Shown in pieces: positions 18,493 through 27,638 of a DNA stretch of 64,000 bases. Position 1 is the stretch's first letter. Each line of letters starts with the position of its first letter. This DNA is from Rhizobium johnstonii 3841 (GTDB taxonomy: Bacteria; Pseudomonadota; Alphaproteobacteria; Rhizobiales; Rhizobiaceae). The stretch lies in contig NC_008379.1 of NCBI RefSeq assembly GCF_000009265.1, forward strand, positions 248,001 to 312,000, in the 5' to 3' direction. The notes beneath the pieces were generated by a model, which had not been told where the DNA came from, did no database searches, and saw nothing but the letters and a program-made list of their open reading frames with translations. The position numbers were made by a program, and so were the translations under genes.

Positions 18493-19977
18493 ATGCCGCT
18501 TCTTCACATTGAAAATATCACCCGCAGTTTCGGGTCGACGCGGGCGCTTGCCGGCGCTGATTTTTCTATGGAACGCGGCGAGATCGTGGCGCTGATGGGC
18601 GCAAACGGCGCGGGAAAATCGACGCTGGTCAAGATCCTTTCCGGCGTGCTTCCGGCCGATGGCGGCATGGTCAGCCTCGATGGCCGCGCCTTTGCGCCGC
18701 GTAGCCCGGCCGAAGCAGCAAGGGCCGGTGTCGTCACGGTGCATCAGTCAACGGATCTCGTCGGTGCGGCCGGTCTGACGGTTGCCGATGCCCTGCTGCT
18801 CAACCGGTTTGCCGATCGCAGCACACCCTTCTTCGTCTCGCGCGCCGGCATCCGCCGTGCAGCGCAGGCCATGCTAGATGCCGCCGGCTTCTCCCTGCCG
18901 CTGGACCGTGATTTCGGTGACCTCGCCAGCGCCGATCGGCAACTGGTGGCGATCGCCCGGGCGCTTGCCAACCGCGCCGACCTCCTCATCCTCGACGAGC
19001 CGACGGCGAGCCTCTCCGGAGAGGAAAGCCGCCGCCTCTTCGATATTCTGCTTAGGCTTCGCCAAAAGGGCCTGGCGATCCTCTATATCTCGCACCGCAC
19101 CGCCGATCTCGAAGCCATCGCCGACCGCGCGCTCGTCATGCGCGGCGGCCGCGTCGTCGGCACCTTCTCGCGGCCGATCGATTTTTCGAGCGCCATCGAG
19201 ACGATGATCGGCCGCAGACTGGATGCGGCCCGGCCGGATGCGCGGCCCGCGACCGGACCAGTGATTTTCGAGATGCACAATGCCCGCCTGCTGCCGACAG
19301 GCGCCCCCTTCGATCTGTCGCTGCATGAAGGCGAGGTGGTTGCGGTCACCGGCGTGCTCGGCGCCGGCAAGAGCCGGCTGCTCCAGGCGATCTTCGGCGT
19401 GGCGGCGCTTGCCGGCGGCCAGATGTTCCTCGATGGCCGGCCCTACCGGCCGAAAAGGCCGGCCGGAGCGATAGCGGCAGGTGTCGCCATGGCCGCCGAA
19501 GACCGTCATCGCTCCTCGTTGATGCCGCCGGCATGGCCGGGCAATTCGCTGTCGGCGACGATCAGCCTGCCGCATCTTGCCAAATGGTATCCGCACGGCT
19601 TCCTCGTCGGCGGCCGTGAGCGCCGCGAAGCCGAACAGGCGATCACTCGTCTCGGCATCAAGGCCGCGGGTCCGCTCGCCTCGGTCTGGTCACTGTCCGG
19701 CGGCAACCAGCAGAAGGCGGTGATCGCCCGCTGGGAGGCGGAACCAAGCCGGCTTCTGCTGCTCGACGAACCCTTCCAGGGTGTCGACGTCGGCGCCCGT
19801 CATGACATCATCCGGGCAATCCGCGCCCGCAGCGACCGGGCGACGCTGATCGCGACCTCCGACCCGGAGGAGGCCTATGAGGTGGCCGACCGCATCCTCG
19901 TCATCGACCGCCACGTGTTGAGGCCCGCGGCAGACGGGGCCGCTCTTTCCTCTGCCATCCAGGGAATATCCGCATGA
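18493..19977 (+). CDS. Sugar-type ABC transporter ATPase, RbsA family (two ATPase domains)
   Basis: 494 residues with duplicated ATPase domains. First domain: Walker A GANGAGKST at 36-44 and Walker B LLILDEPTASLSGEE. Second domain: degenerate Walker A GVLGAGKSRLL near residue 290, signature LSGGNQQKAVIARW and Walker B LLLLDEPFQGVD. The weak second Walker A is normal in this family. I chose ATG 18493, where the fold starts (MPLLHIENIT); the preceding in-frame sequence is leader. ATGA overlap with the permease gene. Confidence 0.92.
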   Translation: MPLLHIENITRSFGSTRALAGADFSMERGEIVALMGANGAGKSTLVKILSGVLPADGGMVSLDGRAFAPRSPAEAARAGVVTVHQSTDLVGAAGLTVADALLLNRFADRSTPFFVSRAGIRRAAQAMLDAAGFSLPLDRDFGDLASADRQLVAIARALANRADLLILDEPTASLSGEESRRLFDILLRLRQKGLAILYISHRTADLEAIADRALVMRGGRVVGTFSRPIDFSSAIETMIGRRLDAARPDARPATGPVIFEMHNARLLPTGAPFDLSLHEGEVVAVTGVLGAGKSRLLQAIFGVAALAGGQMFLDGRPYRPKRPAGAIAAGVAMAAEDRHRSSLMPPAWPGNSLSATISLPHLAKWYPHGFLVGGRERREAEQAITRLGIKAAGPLASVWSLSGGNQQKAVIARWEAEPSRLLLLDEPFQGVDVGARHDIIRAIRARSDRATLIATSDPEEAYEVADRILVIDRHVLRPAADGAALSSAIQGISA

Positions 19978-21035
19978 CGACGATCGACGACGACACTCTT
20001 CCACAGGCAAGCGCCCGGCCGAAGGCATCGCCGCACGCCGATAGCGGTCGTCTTGCAGCACTCGGGGCGTTCCTCCGGGCGGGCGCGGTGTTCATCCTGT
20101 TGGCACTGCTCGTCGTCGGGTTCACCGTCGCCGAGCCCGCCTTCATCAATATCGCCAATCTCATGAGCATCCTGCAGGCGGTGTCGGTCGTCGCCATTCT
20201 CGGCGCCGGCGTCACCGTCACGCTTGCTGTCGGCGGTTTCGACCTGTCGATCGGCGCGGTCGCCGCATCGAGCGTGATGGCGGCGAGTTACGCGATGATC
20301 GTCTGGGGGCTCGACGCCTACGCGACGGTGCCGCTGGTGCTCGCCTTTGGCGCTCTGGTCGGCCTCGTCAACGCCTTCCTCATCGTGCGCCTGAAGGTGC
20401 CGGATCTTTTGGCGACGCTGGCGATGATGTTCCTGCTTTCCGGCCTGCAGCTGATCCCGACCGCCGGCCGGTCGATTTCGGCCGGCCTCACCCTGCCGGA
20501 CGGCTCGAAGGCGACCGACGCTTTCGACCCCGCCTTTTTGCTGATCGGCCGCTACAGCATCCTCGGCACCCTGCCCGTTTCCGTGGTGCTGATGGCGGTA
20601 GTCGCCATCGCACTCTTCATTCTCACCGAACGCACCCGCATCGGCCGGCTACTGTTTGCGACCGGCGGCAACGAGGTCGCGACCCGGCTTGCCGGCGCCT
20701 CGACGGTGCGGCTGAAGACGCTCGCCTATGTCCTATCGGGCACGCTGGCATCGCTCGGCGGCATTGTCATTGCCGCCCGCGTCGGGCGTGGCGATATCTC
20801 GTCCGGCGGCTCGCTGCTGATGGATTCGGTCGCCGCAGCACTGATCGGCTTTGCCGTCTTCAACCTGCGCCGCCCAAACGTGTTCGGCACCATTGCCGGC
20901 GCGGTCTTCGTCGGTGTGCTGCTGAACGGCCTCACCATGCTGAACGCCCCTTATTACACCCAGGATTTCGTCAAGGGCGCCGTGCTCGTCGGCGCGCTCG
21001 CCCTCACCTACGGCCTCGGCCGTAGCAATCCCTAA
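19974..21035 (+). CDS. Sugar-type ABC transporter permease, RbsC family
   Basis: 353-residue multi-spanning inner-membrane permease. It has a cytoplasmic N-terminal tail of about 25 residues, then the family pattern NIANLMSILQAVSVVAILGAG and GGFDLSIGAVAA, and the conserved cytoplasmic segment GRLLFATGGNEVATRLAG. Partner of the RbsA-like ATPase, whose stop it overlaps, and of the divergent binding protein. Confidence 0.93.
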   Translation: MTTIDDDTLPQASARPKASPHADSGRLAALGAFLRAGAVFILLALLVVGFTVAEPAFINIANLMSILQAVSVVAILGAGVTVTLAVGGFDLSIGAVAASSVMAASYAMIVWGLDAYATVPLVLAFGALVGLVNAFLIVRLKVPDLLATLAMMFLLSGLQLIPTAGRSISAGLTLPDGSKATDAFDPAFLLIGRYSILGTLPVSVVLMAVVAIALFILTERTRIGRLLFATGGNEVATRLAGASTVRLKTLAYVLSGTLASLGGIVIAARVGRGDISSGGSLLMDSVAAALIGFAVFNLRRPNVFGTIAGAVFVGVLLNGLTMLNAPYYTQDFVKGAVLVGALALTYGLGRSNP

Positions 21036-21051
21036 TTCCGAGGAAGAAAAC

Positions 21052-22422
21052 ATGACCCGCGAAATCAGGCTGAACGCCTTCGACATGAATTGCGTCGGAC
21101 ACCAGTCGCCGGGGCTCTGGCGCCATCCGCGCGACAAGTCCTCAACCTACAAGGATCTCGACTACTGGGTGCATCTGGCAAAGACGCTGGAGCGTGGCAG
21201 GTTCGACGGGCTGTTCATCGCCGACGTGCTCGGCCTCTACGATGTGCTGAACGGCAATGTCGATGCGGCACTTCGCCATTCGGCGCAGGTACCGGTCAAC
21301 GATCCGCTGCAGCTCATTCCAACCATGGCCTACGAGACCGAACATCTCGGCTTCGGCCTGACGGCGTCGCTCTCCTTCGAGCACCCCTACACCTTCGCCC
21401 GCCGCATATCGACGCTCGACCATCTGACCAAGGGGCGCGTCGGCTGGAATATCGTCACCTCCTACCTCAACAGCGGTGCGCTCAATATCGGCCAGCCGGC
21501 GCAGACCAAGCATGACGATCGCTACGACCTCGCCGAGGAATATCTCGAGGTCTGCTACAAGCTCTGGGAGGGAAGCTGGGAGGACGGCGCCGTCGTCCGC
21601 GACCGGGAAAGCGGTATCTTCACCCATCCGGAAAAAGTCCACCCGATCCGCCATTCCGGCAAGCATTTCAACGTGCCCGGCATTCACTTGAGCGAACCCT
21701 CGCCGCAGCGCACGCCGGTGCTCTACCAGGCCGGCGCTTCCAGCCGCGGCAAGGATTTCGCCGGCGCCCATGCCGAGTGCATCTTCGTCGCGTCGCCGTC
21801 GAAGCCCGTGCTGAAGCGTTACGTCGCTAATGTCCGCGAGGCGGCCGAACGCGTCGGCCGCAACCCGCGCGAAATCCTCGCCTTCAACCTGCAGACCGTG
21901 ATCCTCGGCGAGACCGATGCTGAAGCGCAGCGGAAGTTCAACGAATACCGCAAATATGCCTCCTTCGAGGGCGCGCTGACGCTGATCTCCGGCTGGACCG
22001 GCATCGATTTCGGCCAGTTCGGCCCGGACGAAGTGCTGCGGCACCGCCATACCAATGCGGTGCAATCGGCCGTCGAGACCTTCACCACAATCGATCCCAA
22101 CAAGGAATGGACGGTGCGCGAAATGGCCGACTGGGTCGGCATCGGCGGTTTCGGCCCTGTCTTCGTCGGCTCGCCGCAGACGGTCGCCGACCTCATGCAG
22201 GAATGGATCGAGGATACCGACGTCGACGGCTTCAACCTCGCCTATGCCGTGACGCCCGAGAGCTTCGAGGATGCCGTCGATCTGCTGGTGCCGGAACTGC
22301 AAAAGCGCGGCGTCTACAAGACCGACTACGCCAAGGGAACGCTGCGGGAAAAGCTTGGGGGAGCGGGGCCGCGGCTCGTCGCGCCGCATCCGGGGGCGGC
22401 CTATCGCAACCTCGCCGGATAA
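21052..22422 (+). CDS. FMN-dependent monooxygenase, NtaA/SnaA/DszA family (LLM class)
   Basis: 456 residues, second family member in the cluster and distinct from the gene at 12970. Begins MTREIRLNAFDMNCVGHQ and carries HPYTFARRISTLDHLTKGRVGWNIVTSYLNSGALNIG, the core of DszA/NtaA-type enzymes, then HDDRYDLAEEYLEVCYKLW. Strong AGGAAG before ATG. It lies 16 bases after the RbsC-like gene, so it is co-transcribed with the importer and probably oxidises the imported compound with FMNH2 from a reductase encoded elsewhere. Confidence 0.9.
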   Translation: MTREIRLNAFDMNCVGHQSPGLWRHPRDKSSTYKDLDYWVHLAKTLERGRFDGLFIADVLGLYDVLNGNVDAALRHSAQVPVNDPLQLIPTMAYETEHLGFGLTASLSFEHPYTFARRISTLDHLTKGRVGWNIVTSYLNSGALNIGQPAQTKHDDRYDLAEEYLEVCYKLWEGSWEDGAVVRDRESGIFTHPEKVHPIRHSGKHFNVPGIHLSEPSPQRTPVLYQAGASSRGKDFAGAHAECIFVASPSKPVLKRYVANVREAAERVGRNPREILAFNLQTVILGETDAEAQRKFNEYRKYASFEGALTLISGWTGIDFGQFGPDEVLRHRHTNAVQSAVETFTTIDPNKEWTVREMADWVGIGGFGPVFVGSPQTVADLMQEWIEDTDVDGFNLAYAVTPESFEDAVDLLVPELQKRGVYKTDYAKGTLREKLGGAGPRLVAPHPGAAYRNLAG

Positions 22423-22589
22423 CCGGTCAGGCTTGCCGCCGGCGGCTGACCGGCAGTGATTGCTCAGGCGAATGCGCACAGGGCAGAAAAATATCTCGCC
22501 CGGCTCGCGCATTTGAATTTAATATCCGTCGCAATGATCTTTTCGCTTCGAATATAGTCTGGCGAATTGTTCACCGACCAGGAGGGGTC

Positions 22590-24200
22590 ATGACCGTACC
22601 ATCTATCTCCAGGCGCACGCTGATGAAGGGCACTGCCCTGCTGCTTGCCTCGACGGCGCTCGCCCGGCAGGCGCTCGCGCAGACCGCGTCCGGCGGCGGC
22701 CGGCTGATCGTTGCGGCCGATTCCGAGCCGAAGAACCTCAACCCTGCCATCGTCGCCTCGAACGGCGTCTTCTTCGTCGCCAGCAAGGTGATCGAGCCGC
22801 TTGCCGAAGCGTCGTTCGACGGCAAGGACGGGCTTTCACCGCGCCTCGCCACCTCCTGGGAGGGCTCGGATGACGGCCTCTCGGTCACCTTCAAACTGCG
22901 CGACGGCGTCACCTGGCACGACGGCAAGCCGTTCACCTCGGTCGATGTGGCCTTCTCAGCGCTCAACATTTGGAAGCCGCTGCAGAATCTCGGCCGCCTG
23001 GTTTTCGCCAATCTCGAAGCCGTCGATACGCCCGACGATTACACCGCCATCTTCCGCTTCTCCAAGCCGACGCCGTTCCAACTGATCCGCAACGCCCTGC
23101 CTGTAGTGACCAGCGTCGTTGCCAAGCACATTTTCGACGGCACTGACATCGCCACCAATCCGGCCAACAACACGCTCGTCGGCACAGGGCCCTTCAAGTT
23201 CGCCGAACACAAGCCCGGCGAATATTACCGGCTGACGCGCAATGAGAATTACTGGGACAAGGAGCAGCCGAAACTCGACGAGATCATCTTCCGCGTGCTG
23301 CCCGATCGCGAGTCGGCGGGTGCAGCACTCGAAGCAGACGAAATCCAGCTTGCCGCCTTTTCGGCCGTGCCGCTCGCCGATCTCGACCGCATCTCGAAAG
23401 TCGCCGGCATCAAGGTGATCTCGAAGGGCTACGAGGCCCTGACCTATCAGCTCGTCGTCGAGATCAATCATCGCCGCAAGGAACTGGCCGATCTCAGGGT
23501 ACGCCAGGCGATCGCCCAGGCGATCGACAAGAAATTCGTGGTCGACACGATCTTCCTCGGTTATGCCGCCGCCTCGACCGGCCCGGTGCCGAAGAATGCG
23601 CCGCAGTTCTACACGCCTGATGTCGCCGCCTATGACTTCAACCCGGCGGCGGCCAACGACATCCTCGACAAGGCAGGATACAGCCAAGGCCCGGACGGCA
23701 ACCGCTTTACGCTGAAGCTCCGCCCCGCGCCCTATTTCAACGAGACCCGCCAGTTCGGCGACTACCTTCGTCAGGCCCTCGCCGTCATCGGTATCAATGC
23801 CGAAATCGTCAATGTCGATGCGGCCGCGCATCAAAAGGCAGTCTATACCGACCACGACTTCGACCTCGCCGTCGGCCCGCCGGTCTTCCGTGGCGATCCG
23901 GCGATCTCCACCACCATTCTCGTCCAGTCCGGCACGCCAGCCGGCGTGCCCTTCTCCAACCAAGGCGGCTACGTCAATCCGGAGCTCGACAAGATCATCA
24001 AGCAGGCCTCGGAGACTGTCGACACGGCGGCGCGCACCGATCTCTACCGCAAGTTCCAGCAGCTCGTCGTCGCCGATCTGCCGCTGATCAACGTTGCGGA
24101 ATGGGGTTTCATCACCGTCGCGCGCGACAGCGTGCTCAACGTCGCGGAAAATCCGCGCTGGGCCGTCTCGAACTGGGGCGATACGGCGCTGCAATCGTGA
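22590..24200 (+). CDS. Extracellular solute-binding protein, family 5 (peptide type)
   Basis: 536 residues. The N-terminus MTVPSISRRTLMKGTALL is a Tat-type signal with twin arginines at 8-9, ending near ALAQ (residue 31). The mature body has the family-5 pattern with LATSWEGSDDGLSVTFKLRD and GVTWHDGKPFTSVDVAFS. Start ATG 22590 follows CAGGAGGGG; the frame extends far upstream antisense-like through the previous gene and is not coding there. First gene of a complete peptide-type importer operon ending in an aminotransferase. Confidence 0.93.
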   Translation: MTVPSISRRTLMKGTALLLASTALARQALAQTASGGGRLIVAADSEPKNLNPAIVASNGVFFVASKVIEPLAEASFDGKDGLSPRLATSWEGSDDGLSVTFKLRDGVTWHDGKPFTSVDVAFSALNIWKPLQNLGRLVFANLEAVDTPDDYTAIFRFSKPTPFQLIRNALPVVTSVVAKHIFDGTDIATNPANNTLVGTGPFKFAEHKPGEYYRLTRNENYWDKEQPKLDEIIFRVLPDRESAGAALEADEIQLAAFSAVPLADLDRISKVAGIKVISKGYEALTYQLVVEINHRRKELADLRVRQAIAQAIDKKFVVDTIFLGYAAASTGPVPKNAPQFYTPDVAAYDFNPAAANDILDKAGYSQGPDGNRFTLKLRPAPYFNETRQFGDYLRQALAVIGINAEIVNVDAAAHQKAVYTDHDFDLAVGPPVFRGDPAISTTILVQSGTPAGVPFSNQGGYVNPELDKIIKQASETVDTAARTDLYRKFQQLVVADLPLINVAEWGFITVARDSVLNVAENPRWAVSNWGDTALQS

Positions 24201-24240
24201 TAGGATCGGCGGCAATTCTCTTCCAGAGGCCCTGTCCGGC

Positions 24241-25230
24241 GTGAGACGTGCAATCATCCTCCTGAGGCGCAGGGCGATCAGCAGCATTCCAGTGCTGCTG
24301 ATCGTGGTGATCTTCACCTTTTTCCTGCTTGAATCCGCCTCGGGCGATGCTGTCGACGCCTATCTCGGCTCGATCGGCGGCGGCGATGCCACACTTAGGC
24401 AGTCGCTGCGCGAGAGCTACGGCCTCGACCAATCGATGTTCGCGCGCCTCTGGCTCTATCTTTCCTCACTCGCACGCTTCGATCTCGGCTGGTCGGTCGC
24501 CTTCGGCCGGCCGGTCGGTGCGCTCATTGCCGAACGCCTGCCCAATACGCTGCTGCTGATGGGCAGTGCGACGGCGCTGTCCTTCGGCCTCGGCTCGGCG
24601 CTCGGCATCCTTGCCGGGGCGCGGCCGGGCGGTCTGCGGGATCGGCTGCTGTCGATCGGCTCGCTGATCGTCTATGCCATTCCGAGCTTCTGGCTCGGCC
24701 TGGTGCTGAGCATCGCCTTTTCGGTGAAGCTACGCTGGTTTCCGATCGCCGGCGTCGAGACGATCGCTTCCGGCAAGACAGGATTTTCGCGCGCGCTCGA
24801 TATCACCGATCATCTGGTTCTGCCGGTCGGCGCGCTGGCGCTGATCTATCTCGCCTTGTTCCTGCGGGTGATGCGCAGCAGCATGGCCGAGGCCTGGAAG
24901 CTTGATTTCGTGCTCTTCGCCCGGGCCAAGGGTCTGTCGCGGAGCCGGATCGTGCTGCGCCATGTCGCGCGCAACGCGCTGCTGCCGCTCGTCACCATGC
25001 TCGGGCTGCAATCGGCGGCCATGCTCGGCGGCAGCGTGGTGATCGAGAGCATCTTTGCAATCCCGGGCTTCGGGCGGCTGGCGCAGGAGGCGGTCAACGG
25101 CCGTGACGCGCCGTTGTTGATGGGCATCATCGTCACCAGCGCCGTCCTGGTCATCTCGGTCAATTTCCTCGTCGATCTCGTCTATGCCGCACTCGACCCG
25201 CGCATCGGCGCATCGGAGGGCGGCGCATGA
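24241..25230 (+). CDS. Peptide-type ABC transporter permease, DppB family
   Basis: 329 residues with about six transmembrane segments, first at residues about 13-31. Typical segments: RFDLGWSVAFGRPVGALIAERLPNT after the first periplasmic loop, and the EAA loop KGLSRSRIVLRHVARNALLPL. I place the start at GTG 24241, preceded by CAGAGG; earlier in-frame TTG codons lie inside the binding-protein gene. ATGA overlap with the DppC-type gene. Confidence 0.9.
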   Translation: MRRAIILLRRRAISSIPVLLIVVIFTFFLLESASGDAVDAYLGSIGGGDATLRQSLRESYGLDQSMFARLWLYLSSLARFDLGWSVAFGRPVGALIAERLPNTLLLMGSATALSFGLGSALGILAGARPGGLRDRLLSIGSLIVYAIPSFWLGLVLSIAFSVKLRWFPIAGVETIASGKTGFSRALDITDHLVLPVGALALIYLALFLRVMRSSMAEAWKLDFVLFARAKGLSRSRIVLRHVARNALLPLVTMLGLQSAAMLGGSVVIESIFAIPGFGRLAQEAVNGRDAPLLMGIIVTSAVLVISVNFLVDLVYAALDPRIGASEGGA

Positions 25231-26060
25231 GCTGGCTGTGGCGGCTGCTGCGCAAGCCGGAAGGTGCGGCAGGATTTGCGATCCTTCTCGTCCTGCTTGT
25301 GGCCGGGCTGCTCGCTCCCGTTATTTCGCCGGGCGATCCGCTGAAAATTGCCGGCCGCGCCCTGCTGGGGCCGTTCACCGATCCGGGTTTTCCGCTCGGC
25401 ACCGACCGTCTCGGCCGCGACGTGCTGGCGGGCCTACTCTATGGTGCCAGAACCTCGCTTGCCGTTGGCCTGGCGGCGGCGTTTGCGGCCATGGTGCTTG
25501 GGCTCTGCGTCGGCCTTGCGGCCGGTTTTGCCGGCGGGCTCGTCGACGAGGCGCTGATGCGCGTGGTCGACGCCTTCCAGATCATGCCGGCTTTCCTGCT
25601 CGCCCTCGCTTTCGTCAGCACCATCGGCGTCTCGACGCCGGTTGTCGTCCTTGCCATCGCACTCGGCACCTGGGCCGATCCGGCGCGGTTGACGAGAGCG
25701 CAGGTGCTTGCGATCCGCGAGCAGGATTATGTCGCCTCAGCAAGGGTGATCGGCATGCATCCGGCCGAGATCGCCTTCCGGGAAATCCTGCCAAATGCAT
25801 TGCCGCCGGTGCTGGCGCTTTCGGCCACCATCGTCGCCGGTGCGATCCTCACCGAGGCAGCGCTTTCCTTCCTGGGTCTCGGCAATCCCAATATTGCCAC
25901 CTGGGGTTCGATGATCGCAGAGGGCCGCAGCGTGTTGCGTTCGGCATCCTATCTCTCGGTCATACCGGGTGCGGCACTCGCCGTGACCGTGCTCGGCGTC
26001 CATCTCTTCAGCGAGGGTCTGGGCAAGGCGCTTGGCGACAACGGCGTGAGGGCGGCATGA
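25227..26060 (+). CDS. Peptide-type ABC transporter permease, DppC family
   Basis: 277 residues. N-terminal single span, then GTDRLGRDVLAGLLYGARTSL, which is diagnostic of DppC-type permeases, and an EAA loop at VIGMHPAEIAFREILPNALPP. Coupled by ATGA overlaps to the DppB-type permease upstream and the ATPase downstream. Confidence 0.93.
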   Translation: MSWLWRLLRKPEGAAGFAILLVLLVAGLLAPVISPGDPLKIAGRALLGPFTDPGFPLGTDRLGRDVLAGLLYGARTSLAVGLAAAFAAMVLGLCVGLAAGFAGGLVDEALMRVVDAFQIMPAFLLALAFVSTIGVSTPVVVLAIALGTWADPARLTRAQVLAIREQDYVASARVIGMHPAEIAFREILPNALPPVLALSATIVAGAILTEAALSFLGLGNPNIATWGSMIAEGRSVLRSASYLSVIPGAALAVTVLGVHLFSEGLGKALGDNGVRAA

Positions 26061-26851
26061 GCGGGATTTTTTTGAGCCTGCGACAGCTTTCGGTCACCTA
26101 TGGGCGCGGCAGCAGCGGTGCAGCCGCGCTCGACCATATCGATCTTGATATCGCCTCCGGCGAAAGGCTGGCGATCATCGGCGAAAGCGGCTCCGGCAAG
26201 AGCACGCTTGCCCGCGCGCTTGCCGGTCTGCTGCCGGAGGGGACGAAGGTCGGCGGCGAGATACTTTGGCCCGGCCTTGGCCATCCGCCCCGCCCAGGCC
26301 GCGATTTCGGCTTCGTCTTCCAGGATCCGGGCTCCAGCCTCAATCCCGTTTTGACGATCGGCGAGCAGATCGCCGAGGGCGTCAGGCGCCATCTCGGCCT
26401 CAGCTGGAAACAGGCCTATGCCAGGGCCGAGGAATTGCTTGAGCGGGTACGGATACCGCAGCCTGATAAGGCGATGCGGGCCTTTCCGCATCAGCTCTCC
26501 GGCGGCCAGCGCCAACGCGTGGCGATTGCGGCGGCCATTGCCGCGAGACCTGCGCTGCTGATCGCCGACGAGGCGACCAGCGCGCTCGACGTCGTAGTCC
26601 AGGCCGAGATCGTCCGCCTGCTCGACGGGCTGGTGCGCGAGGACGGCATGACGCTGCTCTTCATCACCCACGACATCGCGCTGGCCTCCGGCTTCGTCGA
26701 TCGCATCGCCGTTTTCCGCAATGCGAGGCTGGTCGAGGCAGGTCCCGTCCGTTCGGTGCTTTCGGCGCCGAAAAGCGACTATACCGCCGCCCTGATCGCC
26801 AGCCATCGCGACCTCGCGACGCCGCCGCTGATCGAAGAGTTGGCGTCATGA
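26057..26851 (+). CDS. Peptide-type ABC transporter ATPase, DppD type (short)
   Basis: 264 residues. Walker A GESGSGKST at about 39-47, Q-loop FVFQDPGSSLNP, signature [14 protein letters not shown], Walker B LLIADEATSALD, H-loop THD. It ends soon after the ATPase core and lacks the cysteine-containing C-terminal extension that the ATPase at 304-1311 has. In Walker B the usual proline after Asp-Glu is alanine, which is tolerated in this family. ATGA overlaps on both sides. Confidence 0.91.
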   Translation: MSGIFLSLRQLSVTYGRGSSGAAALDHIDLDIASGERLAIIGESGSGKSTLARALAGLLPEGTKVGGEILWPGLGHPPRPGRDFGFVFQDPGSSLNPVLTIGEQIAEGVRRHLGLSWKQAYARAEELLERVRIPQPDKAMRAFPHQLSGGQRQRVAIAAAIAARPALLIADEATSALDVVVQAEIVRLLDGLVREDGMTLLFITHDIALASGFVDRIAVFRNARLVEAGPVRSVLSAPKSDYTAALIASHRDLATPPLIEELAS

Positions 26852-27627
26852 ACGACGGGCTGCTTTCCATCGAAAACCTGTCGAAGGGGTTTTCCTCCTC
26901 CGGCCGTCGGGTCGCCGCCCTCGACAATGTGTCGCTGACCATCGCGGCCGGGGAAACGCTCGGCCTCGTCGGCGCCTCCGGCAGTGGAAAATCGACGCTA
27001 TCGCGCATCCTGCTGCGGCTTGTTGCTGCCGATGCCGGCTCGATTCGCTTCGAGGGAGAGGATTGGCTCGCGCTGAACGGCGCGCCTTTGCGCCGCCGGC
27101 GGGCACGTATGCAGATGGTGTTTCAGGATCCGCTCGCCGCCTTCAATCCGTTGGCGAGCGTTGGTGCAGTGCTCGACGATCCGCTTCGCATCCACGGCGT
27201 CGCAAAAGACCGGCGCCCCGGGGAGATCGTCGAGCTCCTGGAGCGTGTCGGTCTCACCGCAGATCATGCCGGCCGTCCGGTGCGGGCACTCTCCGGCGGC
27301 CAGCGGCAGCGTGTGGCGATTGCGCGAGCGATTGCGACACGGCCCTCGTTGCTGGTGCTCGATGAGGCGGTCTCGGCGCTCGATGTGACCGTGCGCGGCA
27401 GGATCCTGGAGCTTCTGGTCGACCTGCAGAAAGAACAGGGCATTGCCTGTCTGTTCATTTCGCACGATCTTGCCGTGGTCCGCGCCGTTTCCCACCGCAT
27501 TGCCGTCATGGATGGCGGGCGGATCGTCGAGGTCGGCCCGGCAGCGGCGGTCGTTGCCGCGCCGCAATCGGAGGCCGCCCGCGCACTCGTTGCCGCAGTC
27601 CCCCGTCTCGTGACCGATCCTTGCTGA
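26848..27627 (+). CDS. Peptide-type ABC transporter ATPase, DppF type (short)
   Basis: 259 residues. Walker A GASGSGKST near residue 43, Q-loop MVFQDPLAAFNP, signature [14 protein letters not shown], Walker B LLVLDEAVSALD, H-loop SHD. Like its partner it is short at the C-terminus. Fifth gene of the importer operon; its stop lies 11 bases before the aminotransferase start. Confidence 0.91.
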   Translation: MNDGLLSIENLSKGFSSSGRRVAALDNVSLTIAAGETLGLVGASGSGKSTLSRILLRLVAADAGSIRFEGEDWLALNGAPLRRRRARMQMVFQDPLAAFNPLASVGAVLDDPLRIHGVAKDRRPGEIVELLERVGLTADHAGRPVRALSGGQRQRVAIARAIATRPSLLVLDEAVSALDVTVRGRILELLVDLQKEQGIACLFISHDLAVVRAVSHRIAVMDGGRIVEVGPAAAVVAAPQSEAARALVAAVPRLVTDPC

Positions 27628-27638
27628 AGGAACTATCC

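Noticed and set aside
22107..22589. 161-codon N-terminal extension of the family-5 binding protein
   Set aside because: It overlaps the monooxygenase gene in another frame, and a strong ribosome site plus a Tat signal start at 22590.
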